NCBI RefSeq assembly: GCF_907165195.1
Contig: NZ_OU015584.1
Coordinates: forward strand, 2,046,001-2,110,000
Source of the DNA: Parvicella tangerina
GTDB taxonomy: Bacteria; Bacteroidota; Bacteroidia; Flavobacteriales_D; Parvicellaceae
DNA: 64,000 nt
Direction of reading: 5' to 3'
The translations under genes and the position numbers were made by a program. Position 1 is the stretch's first letter. Each line of letters begins with the position of its first letter. The notes beneath the pieces are model-generated. The model worked only from the letters and a program-made list of their open reading frames with translations. It was not told where the DNA came from and did not search any database. Positions 50,404 through 58,964 of this stretch are shown piece after piece.

Positions 50404-50884
50404 TTCCATAATATTTGATGGTCAACCAGTCTGTGAGGGACAGAGTTTTGATCTGGAGGTGACAGGTGATAACGGTTGGACGTATTCTTGGAGTAACGGA
50501 CAATCAGGCGTTGGGTTAAGAGAGATCACAGAAACAGCAACCCCTAACGTTACCCAATACACGGTAACAGTGACCACTCCAGCGGGTTGCCAATCAACTG
50601 AAACGGTGAATATTGTGGTGCATACGAATAATAACACTCCACCTTTCTATTCTGGAATTGATGGAGGAATAGAATTTACTGCCTACGTTAACGCTGGTGA
50701 TGACTTAACTTTTTCATATTGGGTAGCTGATTCTCCTAACGAAAATGTTTTCTTAGGTAGCAATGGTTTGCCTTCAGGTTCCACATTAACACCTATTAAT
50801 GGGAATGCAGCTCAAGGTATATTTCAATGGAATAATATCCCTGATAATGCAGAAGGTCTTTATACTTTTAATGCAACTTCAAAT
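50404..50884 (+). repeat. 481-bp direct repeat, copy 2
   Basis: This copy ends exactly at the left end of the IS. Its left edge is sharp (GACCCTTCC here, TGTTTCC in copy 1). Confidence 0.9.
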
Positions 50885-50910
50885 TGTAAGTCTTCAAACA
50901 ATGTTTACTA
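50885..50910 (+). repeat. IS left terminal inverted repeat
   Basis: Starts with TGT. It pairs with 52367-52392 with a few mismatches and one indel. Confidence 0.75.
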
Positions 50911-50928
50911 ATTAGGTTCAAAATTAAG

Positions 50929-51906
50929 TTATAGATTTAATGATTGCAATAGATGTTCTTTTCTTCTTCTTTTCATTGTTTTGATTTTAGTTAATTTTCG
51001 TTGTTCTAAGATACTTTTTTCTCTTCCGTAATATACATCAGCAGGAGTCAGATTATTCAACGATTCATGGTATCTATGATTGTTGTAATACTCAACGAAC
51101 TCTTCTAATCTCTGAACGAGATCTTCAGGGAAAAAGTAATTTTCAAGTTTTACAACATTCTTCATAGATCTGTGATATCGCTCTATCTTTCCTTGAGTTT
51201 GCGGATGATTAGGTCTTCCTCTCACATGACTCATTCCTTTGTCTTGGATATAATCTGATAGTTCAGAACTGATATAGCAAGAGCCGTTATCACTCAAGAG
51301 TCTTGGAGCATTTTTCTTGCTTAATCCAGCCTTTTCTAAAGCATGATCTATTGATCTGGTTACATCGTCTACTTTCATGTTGGAACATAACTCCCAGTGG
51401 ACAATATAACGGCTATAATCATCTAAAACTGTGGATAGATAATACCATCCCCAACCGATAATCTTGAAGTAAGTAAAATCGGTTTGCCACATTTGATTCG
51501 GTCGGGTAGTTTTATCCTTGAACTCGCTACTTGCCTGCATTACGATATAAGCAGGAGATGTAATTAATCCACGACTTTTTAAGATGCGATACACACTGCT
51601 TTCAGAGATAAAGTAATCTTTGTGATCTGTAATGCTGTGCGCAAGCTCTCTAGGAGATAATTCTGGCCGTTCTAAGGCGTATTCTACCACCTGATTACGG
51701 ATTTTGTCAGGAATACGGTTCCACTGACTCTCAGCTGCTCTATTTTTAGGAGCAAGAGCTTCATAGCCTCCATCCTTGTATTTGCCATACCAGTTGTAAA
51801 ACGTTCGCTTGGGTATCTTCAACTCTTTCAGCGTACGATTTACCCCCAGATCAGAGTCTTCTACTAGTCGGATGATCTCGTATTTTTCTTCTTGACTAAA
51901 ACGCAT
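50929..51906 (-). CDS. IS3-family transposase OrfB (DDE integrase core)
   Basis: This encodes 325 residues. An N-terminal HTH (NRTLKELKIPKRTFYNWYGKY) is followed by HTH_21 and the rve domain, with catalytic residues in MWQTDFTYFK (Asp), LLSDNGSCY (Asp) and TQGKIERYHRSMK (Glu). All three are present, so it looks active. It is expressed as an OrfAB fusion by -1 frameshifting at 51942-51948. The plain ATG at 51906 is in that frame. Confidence 0.92.
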   Translation of the reverse strand: MRFSQEEKYEIIRLVEDSDLGVNRTLKELKIPKRTFYNWYGKYKDGGYEALAPKNRAAESQWNRIPDKIRNQVVEYALERPELSPRELAHSITDHKDYFISESSVYRILKSRGLITSPAYIVMQASSEFKDKTTRPNQMWQTDFTYFKIIGWGWYYLSTVLDDYSRYIVHWELCSNMKVDDVTRSIDHALEKAGLSKKNAPRLLSDNGSCYISSELSDYIQDKGMSHVRGRPNHPQTQGKIERYHRSMKNVVKLENYFFPEDLVQRLEEFVEYYNNHRYHESLNNLTPADVYYGREKSILEQRKLTKIKTMKRRRKEHLLQSLNL

Positions 51907-51920
51907 ATACTTCTTGAACT

Positions 51921-52283
51921 TTATGCGTGACCACTCAAGTCTTTTTTTAACACTCGGATTCTAAGCGCCTGTTCAGCTACAAGCATTTTCAGGTTGTCAG
52001 ACTCTTTACGAAGCTCATTAACCTCTGTGGTGTTTGCTTCGCGATCTGTATCCCCATTTAAACGCTTCTTTCCTGCTTCTAAGAAGTCTTTACTCCATTT
52101 GTAATATAGAGCTGGAGCAATGCCTTCTCTTCTGCATATCTCAGCAACAGATTCTTCTCCCTTGAGTCCTTCTAGAACAATACGGATCTTTTCTTCTGCA
52201 TTAAACTTTCTACGTGTTTGTCTTTTGATGTCTTTAACAACTGCTTCAGCTGTCTTTTTCTTTGGTCTTCCTGGTCTTGCCAT
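51921..52283 (-). CDS. IS3-family OrfA (HTH protein)
   Basis: This 120-residue protein has a basic N-terminus, a helix-turn-helix (IRIVLEGLKGEESVAEICRR, then GIAPALYYKWSKDF) that binds the IS ends, and a C-terminal leucine-zipper-like helix (ELRKESDNLKMLVAEQALRI). It ends just after the slippery tract. Confidence 0.9.
   Translation of the reverse strand: MARPGRPKKKTAEAVVKDIKRQTRRKFNAEEKIRIVLEGLKGEESVAEICRREGIAPALYYKWSKDFLEAGKKRLNGDTDREANTTEVNELRKESDNLKMLVAEQALRIRVLKKDLSGHA
51942..51948 (-). promoter_or_regulatory. A AAA AAA frameshift site of the IS
   Basis: The heptamer sits in the OrfA frame as (tt)A-AAA-AAA. A -1 slip reads RLEWSRIKFKKY straight into MRFSQEEK of OrfB, the standard IS3 route to OrfAB. 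Confidence 0.8.
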
Positions 52284-52366
52284 TTTGTTTACTTTTTAAG
52301 GTTTTAATAATTCCTTGAAAGTATGCTTTCAAGTTAATAAACTATCAGTTAACTTTAACCTCTAGT

Positions 52367-52392
52367 GGTAAACATTATGCTGAAGCTTTACA
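52367..52392 (-). repeat. IS right terminal inverted repeat
   Basis: Ends in ACA. It is the complement of the left end with one extra base. Confidence 0.75.
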
Positions 52393-52408
52393 AGTTCAAG
52401 TACACTCT

Positions 52409-53362
52409 ATGAGAAAAAACATGAAACCTATTTTATTGATCTCTGCCTTAGTTTTAATGACAAATGCTAAAGCACAGACTACCTTAATTCCAGATGTCAA
52501 TTTTGAGCAACGTCTAATTCAGCTGAATTTAGATTCACCACCAATTGATGGTATGATCTTTACGGATTCTATAATCAATGTAACGCAATTAGATCTTGCT
52601 AACTTCAATATTTCTGATTTAACAGGGTTAGAAGACTTCCAAAGTTTAGAACACCTTTATTGTCATGGAAATCTTATTTCCAACATCAATGTTTCTAATA
52701 ATATAGGATTAAAGAGTTTAACATGCACGAATAATTACTTATCAAGTTTAGACATATCCAATAATCCAGAACTAAATTTTTTGGATTGTGGGGTAAATCA
52801 AATAACAGAAATTGACGTATCGAACAATCCACAACTTTGGATACTATATTGTTATCAAAATGATCTTTTAGAACTTGACCTATCGAATAATGATTCTCTG
52901 GAAAAATTACGGTGTCACGATAATATAAATCTCAATTGTTTAAATATTAAAAACACTAACCTTACTGTTTTAAACACTTCTTCAACTAGTATTCAATGTA
53001 TTGAAGTTAGTGACATTCAAAATATCCCTGACACTACCTCGAATGATATTTTCATTGATGGAGCTATCTTTAGCGAAAACTGTGGTAATTCTTGTTCTAC
53101 ATCTAATATTTTAGAGACAGATCGAATAAATTTCTCAGTATTCCCAAACCCTTTAGATGATGCCGTTAATATTAGCTTCCCAGATGGGGTGCAAAATGGA
53201 AAACTGAGTCTTTTCAACATTCAGGGCATGCTGATAACTCAGCAAAACTTCTTTTGTCAAGACTTTATAAAACTAACATTAAACTTACCAAAAGGAGTTT
53301 ATTTCCTCCAGCTGGATTTGGAACAAGGATACTCCATGTCTTATAAGATTATGAAAAAGTAA
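52409..53362 (+). CDS. T9SS-exported leucine-rich-repeat protein
   Basis: This encodes 317 residues. A signal peptide (MKPILLISALVLMTNAKAQT) is followed by about six LRR units in a regular 21-residue pattern (LTCTNNYLSSLDISNNPELN, WILYCYQNDLLELDLSNND) and a type A sorting domain (INFSVFPNPLDDAVNISF to PKGVYFLQLDLEQG). It is likely surface exposed. The start lies only 17 bp after the IS, so its native upstream region has been lost and any transcription probably starts inside the IS. Confidence 0.82.
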   Translation: MRKNMKPILLISALVLMTNAKAQTTLIPDVNFEQRLIQLNLDSPPIDGMIFTDSIINVTQLDLANFNISDLTGLEDFQSLEHLYCHGNLISNINVSNNIGLKSLTCTNNYLSSLDISNNPELNFLDCGVNQITEIDVSNNPQLWILYCYQNDLLELDLSNNDSLEKLRCHDNINLNCLNIKNTNLTVLNTSSTSIQCIEVSDIQNIPDTTSNDIFIDGAIFSENCGNSCSTSNILETDRINFSVFPNPLDDAVNISFPDGVQNGKLSLFNIQGMLITQQNFFCQDFIKLTLNLPKGVYFLQLDLEQGYSMSYKIMKK

Positions 53363-53474
53363 TGCTTGCCAACAATGAGCAAAAAGAACACCAAACCTTA
53401 ACGCTTTTTACGCGGAGTTTTATACCTCATACCACCTCAATCTCTCCCTTCAAAAGTTGGAAATACTGCAAACT

Positions 53475-53484
53475 ACCCCGACAA
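53475..53484 (+). other. 10-bp match to the tRNA-Pro 3' end, candidate far attachment site
   Basis: ACCCCGACAA equals 23487-23496 (tRNA 3' end plus three bases), in the same orientation. It lies at the border between the surface-protein region and the conserved two-component genes. Serine recombinases need little identity, so this could be the right end of the second element. A chance match is possible. Confidence 0.3.
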
Positions 53485-53534
53485 GAGAATAAAACTCTGT
53501 CAAATAAGACCCCCATTACAATACGTAGGTAAAG

Positions 53535-54230
53535 TTATATTACATTTAAGATCAGTCCTACAGAAGGAATGGATTCTATCGACAAATTAGGGTCGTCTTT
53601 CAAGTACTTTCTCAGTTTACTGATGAAGACGTCCAGACTACGCCCCATGAAATAATCATCATCACCCCAGACTGACTTTAGGAGTTCAGACCGATCTACA
53701 ATTTCATTTTTATGCTCACAAAGTATCTTTAGAATCGCTGCCTCTTTCTTGGTTAATCGCCTTTCTTCAGTTGGTCCAGACAGGGTTTGATTTAGACAGC
53801 AATAAGAATAAGAACCGATGGTAAATTCAGTTGGTTCTTGCTTCTTTACCGATGCATCATTTACCCTTTGTAAAATCGCATTTATGCGACATACCAGCTC
53901 CTTTTCATCAAACGGCTTAGTCACGTAGTCGTCAATTCCCAAACTAAACCCTTTTACTTTATCCTCGCTCATAGAACGGGCTGTCAACATGATGACTGGA
54001 ACTCGCTTACCATCTTCCCTGATTTTCTCCGCCAAACGAAACCCATCCATTTTTGGGAGCATCAAATCAAGTATACAGAGATCAAACTGACCTTTTAGGT
54101 AGCCCTGTAAACCAGATTCTCCATCCCGATAAAGTTTCGTATCGAACCCTTCTTGCTCAAGGTATTCTCTCAGCATAAAACCCAGGTTCAAGTCATCCTC
54201 AACCAACAATATTCTGATTAGATCATTCAT
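53535..54230 (-). CDS. OmpR/PhoB-family response regulator
   Basis: This encodes 231 residues. The receiver domain has the acidic pair in LLVEDDLN, the phospho-acceptor Asp in DLCILDLMLPKMDG, Thr in VIMLTARS and Lys in DDYVTKPFDEKEL. The C-terminal winged helix (RLTKKEAAILKILCEHKNEIV, SLDVFISKLRKYLKDDP) binds DNA. Its start overlaps the kinase gene by 8 bp, so the pair is coupled. Confidence 0.93.
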   Translation of the reverse strand: MNDLIRILLVEDDLNLGFMLREYLEQEGFDTKLYRDGESGLQGYLKGQFDLCILDLMLPKMDGFRLAEKIREDGKRVPVIMLTARSMSEDKVKGFSLGIDDYVTKPFDEKELVCRINAILQRVNDASVKKQEPTEFTIGSYSYCCLNQTLSGPTEERRLTKKEAAILKILCEHKNEIVDRSELLKSVWGDDDYFMGRSLDVFISKLRKYLKDDPNLSIESIPSVGLILNVI

Positions 54231-55458
54231 TAAGAAGTGGTAATTTAAGTATAAAGGTACTTCCTTTTCCTAATTCGCTTTGAACAAAAACTGTTCCTCC
54301 CATTTGTTCAACAACCATTTTAACGTAAGATAGTCCCAAACCAAATCCTTTTACATCGTGCTGATCATGGTTTGATTCTCTGTAGAATTTTTCGAAGATC
54401 TGATCTTGTGCATTCTTTGCAATTCCTTTTCCATTGTCTGTTACTTCTACCAATAACCATCCATTTTTGTTTTTGGTACGAATGCGAATGATTGGATTTT
54501 CGTCACAGTACTTGATGGCATTATCCACCAAATTTGCCAGGGTGTTATCCAACATAGAAGACTTTCCCTTAACGTGAAAAGCATCTGCAAAAAGATCTAA
54601 TTTGATGTTTAACTCATCTTCCTGAATCTCCATATACCGGTCTGCAGCCTTCGTAATGACCTGATGTACATCCACATTTTCTTCAAGAGAGCTTTTGAGG
54701 TCACTCTCGGCCATACCGATGACGAGTAAGTCTTCACAATTATTCAGAAGTCGTTGATTTTCTTCCTGAATGATACGCGTGAATTGTTCAATTTTGTCAG
54801 AGTCTACACGCTCATTCTCGCGGTTGATCATGTTACTCGCAAATGAGATGTTTGCCAGTGGTGTTTTGAACTCATGCGTCATGTTATTAATAAAGTCACG
54901 TGTACGTGTAACCATTACCTGTTCTCGTTGATAATAGCGATACATCAAAATGAAAGCGATTGTGATGAACAGGATTAATAAAATGGATGAGATAAAAACG
55001 GGTCCCATCTGTTTCAGTAAGTATTTTGAACGATCAGGAAACTCCAAATACATAACCACCCCAGCCTCTGAGAAAACTTGATCCATGTTCATGGCATAGG
55101 TATTCTTATCCTCTGGGTGATTTTTAGTAAAATCAAAGTTGTAATGAAGGTTAATGTTAAACCTTGCAAGTTCATGTGAAATTATCGAATCTACTGTACC
55201 CCATTCTTTTTCACCATCCAAGTACTTGCAACACATTTGCTTTTTCTCTGTATGCAGACAGTTATTAACTGACTTACATACATTCTGGTTAGCTGAAACT
55301 TTCTCTACAATAATATCTAATGCAATCTCGACTTTCTCGTTCAATGCTTTCTTTTGATCATCTGCAGCATTTAGCGCATAGAACACTTGATTGATCAACA
55401 ATCCAATTAGGAGAATTGTCACGATGATCAACAGCATTTTGGAATTTAAGCTCTTCAT
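54223..55458 (-). CDS. Membrane sensor histidine kinase with Cys-containing periplasmic domain
   Basis: This encodes 411 residues. Membrane segments at about 7-29 and 150-170 flank a periplasmic domain with a Cys cluster (VCKSVNNCLHTEKKQMCCKY). The phospho-accepting His is in FINNMTHEFKTPLANI. The ATPase has DNTLANLVDNAIKYC (N box), VTDNGKGIA (G1) and GFGLGLSYV (G2). The four Cys suggest metal or redox sensing. Divergent from it, 141 bp away, is a secreted Cys-rich protein that may be its target. No ligand is known. Confidence 0.92.
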   Translation of the reverse strand: MKSLNSKMLLIIVTILLIGLLINQVFYALNAADDQKKALNEKVEIALDIIVEKVSANQNVCKSVNNCLHTEKKQMCCKYLDGEKEWGTVDSIISHELARFNINLHYNFDFTKNHPEDKNTYAMNMDQVFSEAGVVMYLEFPDRSKYLLKQMGPVFISSILLILFITIAFILMYRYYQREQVMVTRTRDFINNMTHEFKTPLANISFASNMINRENERVDSDKIEQFTRIIQEENQRLLNNCEDLLVIGMAESDLKSSLEENVDVHQVITKAADRYMEIQEDELNIKLDLFADAFHVKGKSSMLDNTLANLVDNAIKYCDENPIIRIRTKNKNGWLLVEVTDNGKGIAKNAQDQIFEKFYRESNHDQHDVKGFGLGLSYVKMVVEQMGGTVFVQSELGKGSTFILKLPLLNE

Positions 55459-55599
55459 TGACTCAAATGTATTGAATTACCTGTGGTTTTGGAAAATTTT
55501 AACCTTGCTATAACGTAGCTTAACCATCCGATAACTTATCCGCTTATTAAATACCTCTACGTTTGTTCCAACAAATTAAACATCTTAAAAATTAACATT

Positions 55600-55965
55600 A
55601 TGAAAAATTTAGCATTAGTATTAGTTGTGGCGTTAGGAGCTTTCTTTATGATCTTACCTGGAGTCAACGCATTCGCTGATAACGCAGCTGCAATTGAATC
55701 TCTAGAAAACAACGATGGCGATCCGGAAAAGAAATGTGACAAGTGCGGTGAGAAATGTACCGATAAGGACTGTACTGCAAAATGTAAGAAGGGTTGTACA
55801 AAAGAAGACTGCAAAAAAGAATGCACAAAAGACGCCAAGTCTTGTTCAAAAGAGAATTGCAAAAAAGGATCTTGCGACAAGTCTAAGTGTTCTCACGAAG
55901 AAGGAAAATGCAAAAAATCTTGCACACATAAATCTGAAAAAACAAGCGATGCTGAGAAGTGCTAA
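55600..55965 (+). CDS. Secreted Cys/Lys-rich metallothionein-like protein
   Basis: This encodes 121 residues. A signal peptide (MKNLALVLVVALGAFFMILPGVNAFA) is followed by a mature region with 15 Cys in about 78 residues, mainly as C-x2-C, C-x3-C and C-x4-C (KKCDKCGEKCTDKDC, GCTKEDCKKEC), with many Lys and few hydrophobics. It should bind soft metals or form many disulfides in the periplasm. It is divergent from the Cys-bearing sensor kinase. Family not recognised. Confidence 0.75.
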   Translation: MKNLALVLVVALGAFFMILPGVNAFADNAAAIESLENNDGDPEKKCDKCGEKCTDKDCTAKCKKGCTKEDCKKECTKDAKSCSKENCKKGSCDKSKCSHEEGKCKKSCTHKSEKTSDAEKC

Positions 55966-56000
55966 GTAATCGTTTATCTTGGTTTGGTTAAGTTTCGAAA

Positions 56001-56024
56001 GGCCTTCACAGCTCTGTGAGGGTC
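56001..56024. terminator. Bidirectional terminator between convergent genes
   Basis: The stem CCTTCACAG/CTGTGAGGG (one G-T pair) has a 2-nt loop and is followed by T residues. It serves the Cys-rich gene and, in the other direction, the phosphatase gene. Confidence 0.75.
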
Positions 56025-56029
56025 TTTTT

Positions 56030-58231
56030 TTATATCCTAACCCCTATCACACAGACATCATCAATCTGTTCCACTGCTCCTTTCCATTCCATAAACTTAG
56101 ACTGCAGCAGTTTCATCTGCTCATCCATAGGTAAATGCTGGTTATCTACAATAACCTCTTTCAATTGCTTGGCTTTGAACTTTTTGCCCTTTGGTCCTCC
56201 GAACTGATCTTGATAACCGTCTGTAAATACATAAACCGAATCGCCTTGATTCAAATTGATTTGATGTGCTGTGAAAGGCTGTGGATCGTGATACAAACCT
56301 ATTGGCTGCTTATTCGCTTTGATTTCCTCTATTTCTTGAGCTCCTTTTCTCAGAATCCAAATCGGATTGTTCGCTCCAGACCATTGAAGTTCCTTGGTTT
56401 TGGAATTGAGTGCACACAACGAAATATCCATTCCATCTTTCACTTCTTCCCCACTCTTCGCTAAACGATCGATCACGATTTCTCTTGTTCGATCTAACAG
56501 CTTACCTGTATCTCTGAGTCCTTCCTCCAGTAAAGCTTTATTCAAGGCATTACTACATACCACACTTACCATCGCTCCTGGAACACCATGACCTGTGCAA
56601 TCTGCAGCGGCAAAATAAACAACCTCTTCTTTGGAATCTGGAGTTTCAACGAACGATTCCATCCAAAAGAAATCTCCAGCTACAACATCCTTAGGCAGGT
56701 ACAATACAAAGCCATCTTTCAAAGCTGTATTCATTGATTCCATTGAAGGCATGATTGCTTCTTGAATGCGTTTGGCATAAAGGATACTATCAGCAATCTC
56801 TTGGTGATGTTCTTCGAGTTGTTGATGCGTCTGCTCCAGTTCCACTTTTTGACGCTCTACCGCTTCCTTTTGTTGTTCTACAAGTACTTTCTGCTCTTCA
56901 ATTATTTTTTTCTGTTGATTAGTAACTCTAAATCGGTTAAAAATAAACCCACCGAATAACAACGCCAACCCCAAGCCAGCAAAAAGGTAATACTTCTGTT
57001 GCTCTTGTTGCTTAACTTCTTTTTTCTGTTTTTCTGTTTCCGCCTTTTCAGCGGCTAATAACGCCTCTTGAACCTTGGCTGCCTCTAGGGCTTTTATTGA
57101 GTCGGCTGCTGATTTCTTTTCATACTCGTACTTAAATTGCTGCTGGATAATTGCTTTTTGGTTCTCTTCACTTAGTAAGCTATCCCTAACACTGATGTGT
57201 AATTCGTACATTTCTAGTGCTATTTTGGACTTCCCTAAGGCTTTATATGATTCATACAAAGAGCCAGCAGCATCTCTTATACCTCTATCAGCTCCCACTT
57301 CCTGAGCAAAATCAAGGGCCTGATCACAATAAAAAGCCGCTTGCTCAAAGTCTTTCTTTTTAAGGTATATATTCCCAAGGTTATTCAATGTAGTGGCCAT
57401 CTCACTCTTCATACCTAATGCTTCCTTAAGTTCGATACTCTTCTCGTAGTAAGTCATCGCTTGCTCTTCATCCCCCAAGTTAAAATAAACCAAGCCCATA
57501 TTATTGTAGGTGTTTGCAAGTCCTTTTTTATCATCGAGTTTCTTTTTTAAGACCAAGCATTCTTCGTAGAACTTTAGTGCCTTATCGTACTCTTTCTGAT
57601 CAGCATAAACTAATCCAATATTGTGAAGTGCCATAGCTTCACCATTTTCATTACCAATTTCCTTTTCAATTTCGTAGCACTTTTGATGGTAGGATAACGC
57701 TTTATCAAAGTCCTTTTGGAAATAATAGATGATCCCAATGTTTGTGTACGATGATGCCATTCCCTTCTTATCTCCCCGCTTTTCTTTTATTTTCAGGCTA
57801 TTGTGGTAGTGTTCGATTGCATTTGCATAATCTCCCTGATACTTGTAGATATTACCAATGTTGTTGTACGAGATTGCAATTCCTTCCTGATCGTTCAATT
57901 CCTTTCTGATTGACAAACTCTCATACAAGTAAGGAAGTGCCTGACTGTAATCTCCTCTTATCGCAAATGATATACCTTGCGTATTCAACGCAATCGCCAT
58001 GCTTTTTTTCCGCCCAATTTTTTCCGCAAGCTCATATTGTAGCTGGGCAAAATAAAAAGCGCTATCGGGTTGTGAGAACAGGTAACCATCCCAACTAATG
58101 GTTTCCATCGCGTTAAGCCTTATGGTGTCATGGCGCGAAGGATCCTCCCAAACCTGCCAAAGCGAATCAAGATTTATTTGAGCCGTGAAACAGCATGGGG
58201 CAAACATTATCAGCAGGAGCAGCACTTTCAT
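56030..58231 (-). CDS. TPR-membrane-SpoIIE (PP2C-type) serine phosphatase
   Basis: This encodes 733 residues. A signal peptide (MKVLLLLIMFAPCCFTA) is followed by about seven TPR units at 60-340 (GIAISYNNIGNIYKYQGDYANAIEHYHNSL and similar), a coiled coil, one membrane segment (YYLFAGLGLALLFGGFIF, about 410-428), a second coiled coil and a cytoplasmic SpoIIE domain (GDFFWMES, AAADCTGHGVPGAMVS, ADKMDIS-like and VYVFTDGYQDQFGG). Metal-binding Asp residues are present. It likely dephosphorylates an anti-sigma-antagonist type STAS protein in response to a periplasmic signal. Confidence 0.9.
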   Translation of the reverse strand: MKVLLLLIMFAPCCFTAQINLDSLWQVWEDPSRHDTIRLNAMETISWDGYLFSQPDSAFYFAQLQYELAEKIGRKKSMAIALNTQGISFAIRGDYSQALPYLYESLSIRKELNDQEGIAISYNNIGNIYKYQGDYANAIEHYHNSLKIKEKRGDKKGMASSYTNIGIIYYFQKDFDKALSYHQKCYEIEKEIGNENGEAMALHNIGLVYADQKEYDKALKFYEECLVLKKKLDDKKGLANTYNNMGLVYFNLGDEEQAMTYYEKSIELKEALGMKSEMATTLNNLGNIYLKKKDFEQAAFYCDQALDFAQEVGADRGIRDAAGSLYESYKALGKSKIALEMYELHISVRDSLLSEENQKAIIQQQFKYEYEKKSAADSIKALEAAKVQEALLAAEKAETEKQKKEVKQQEQQKYYLFAGLGLALLFGGFIFNRFRVTNQQKKIIEEQKVLVEQQKEAVERQKVELEQTHQQLEEHHQEIADSILYAKRIQEAIMPSMESMNTALKDGFVLYLPKDVVAGDFFWMESFVETPDSKEEVVYFAAADCTGHGVPGAMVSVVCSNALNKALLEEGLRDTGKLLDRTREIVIDRLAKSGEEVKDGMDISLCALNSKTKELQWSGANNPIWILRKGAQEIEEIKANKQPIGLYHDPQPFTAHQINLNQGDSVYVFTDGYQDQFGGPKGKKFKAKQLKEVIVDNQHLPMDEQMKLLQSKFMEWKGAVEQIDDVCVIGVRI

Positions 58232-58393
58232 TTCCTAAATATAAAATTAATTCATGTGATTGATGCAGTATTACCTCAGAAAGTGAAATTTCATCTTTGG
58301 CATTGTATTTGAATTTGATAACCTGACAAACAATCAACAAATTGAATCTTGTTAACGAATTGTTAAAGAACTATAACACCAAACAATTAGATT

Positions 58394-58401
58394 TATATTT
58401 G
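58394..58401 (+). promoter_or_regulatory. -7 promoter element (TATATTTG)
   Basis: An exact TAnnTTTG match lies 36 bases before the ATG at 58437. Confidence 0.55.
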
Positions 58402-58436
58402 TTTTGAGAAATTTAAACAACTTAAAATTTAAAAAA

Positions 58437-58901
58437 ATGAAAAAAGCAATTTTTACTTTTGGATTGATGTTGATGGCAGCTTTTGCTCTAAACATCTCAG
58501 CGCAAGAAGAAACTCAACCAAAAATTGGTGACGGGGCTACTATAGAGTTTGAAAAAAAGGTACATGATTATGGTAAGATTGAGCAGCACGGAAACGGAGA
58601 ATGTGAATTTGTATTCAAAAACACAGGAACTGAACCATTAGTTATCTCTAACGCTAAAGGATCTTGTGGATGTACGGTTCCAGATTGGCCAAGAGAACCG
58701 ATTGCTCCAGGTGCTTCTGCTTCTATCAAAGTAAAGTATGACACCAAGAGAATTGGATTGATCAACAAAACAGTAACGATTAACTCAAACGCTACTAACG
58801 TTAATAACGGTGTAGAAATCTTGAGAATTAAAGGTGAAGTTTTGAATCCAGCTACTGAAGCTACTCCAGAGAAAGCTCCTGCTGGTCCGGTGAATAACTA
58901 A
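58437..58901 (+). CDS. DUF1573 family periplasmic protein
   Basis: I start at ATG 58437 (154 residues), where the signal peptide begins (MKKAIFTFGLMLMAAFALNISA); a TTG at 58404 is also in frame. The mature part is an Ig-like ASPM/SPD-2/Hydin-type fold with the family signature FKNTGTEPLVISNAKGSCGC and YDTKRIGLINKTVTINSN. The function of this widespread Bacteroidota family is not settled. It is monocistronic with a strong promoter. Confidence 0.88.
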   Translation: MKKAIFTFGLMLMAAFALNISAQEETQPKIGDGATIEFEKKVHDYGKIEQHGNGECEFVFKNTGTEPLVISNAKGSCGCTVPDWPREPIAPGASASIKVKYDTKRIGLINKTVTINSNATNVNNGVEILRIKGEVLNPATEATPEKAPAGPVNN

Positions 58902-58923
58902 GACTTCGTTTAAACGATATATT

Positions 58924-58953
58924 AAAAGCCTCGGTCAATTGATCGGGGCTTTT
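58924..58953. terminator. Bidirectional terminator
   Basis: The stem AAAAGCCTCG/CGGGGCTTTT has one G-T pair and T tracts on both strands. It lies between convergent genes. Confidence 0.8.
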
Positions 58954-58964
58954 TAGTTTTAGTT

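Larger units (their letters stand above)
49442..50911 (+). pseudogene. T9SS surface-protein paralogue truncated by an IS element
   Basis: The reading frame is 489 codons. The signal peptide (MRYLILFTLILSSRLILA) and jelly-roll domain are clearly homologous to, but diverged from, the gene at 46381. From 50404 to 50884 the DNA is identical to that gene. At 50885 the IS begins, and the last residues (CKSSNNVY) are translated IS end. The remaining modules and the T9SS sorting domain are lost and do not reappear after the IS, so the product cannot be surface-anchored in the usual way. Confidence 0.8.
50885..52392 (-). mobile_element. IS3-family insertion sequence
   Basis: This IS is about 1508 bp and has two overlapping-phase genes (OrfA, OrfB) on the minus strand. 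Its ends are imperfect inverted repeats of about 26 bp: TGTAAGTCTTCAAACAATGT on the left, and TGTAAAGCTTCAGCATAATG read inward from the right. The left edge is fixed by the point where the 481-bp repeat stops. The flanks (CAAAT on the left, AGTTC on the right) show no target duplication. Confidence 0.88.

Noticed and set aside
23449-53484. A single element carrying both integrases
   Set aside because: The tyrosine integrase and its 46-bp cores define a complete unit ending at 34041, and the serine recombinase gene crosses that boundary. Two tandem events explain this more simply.
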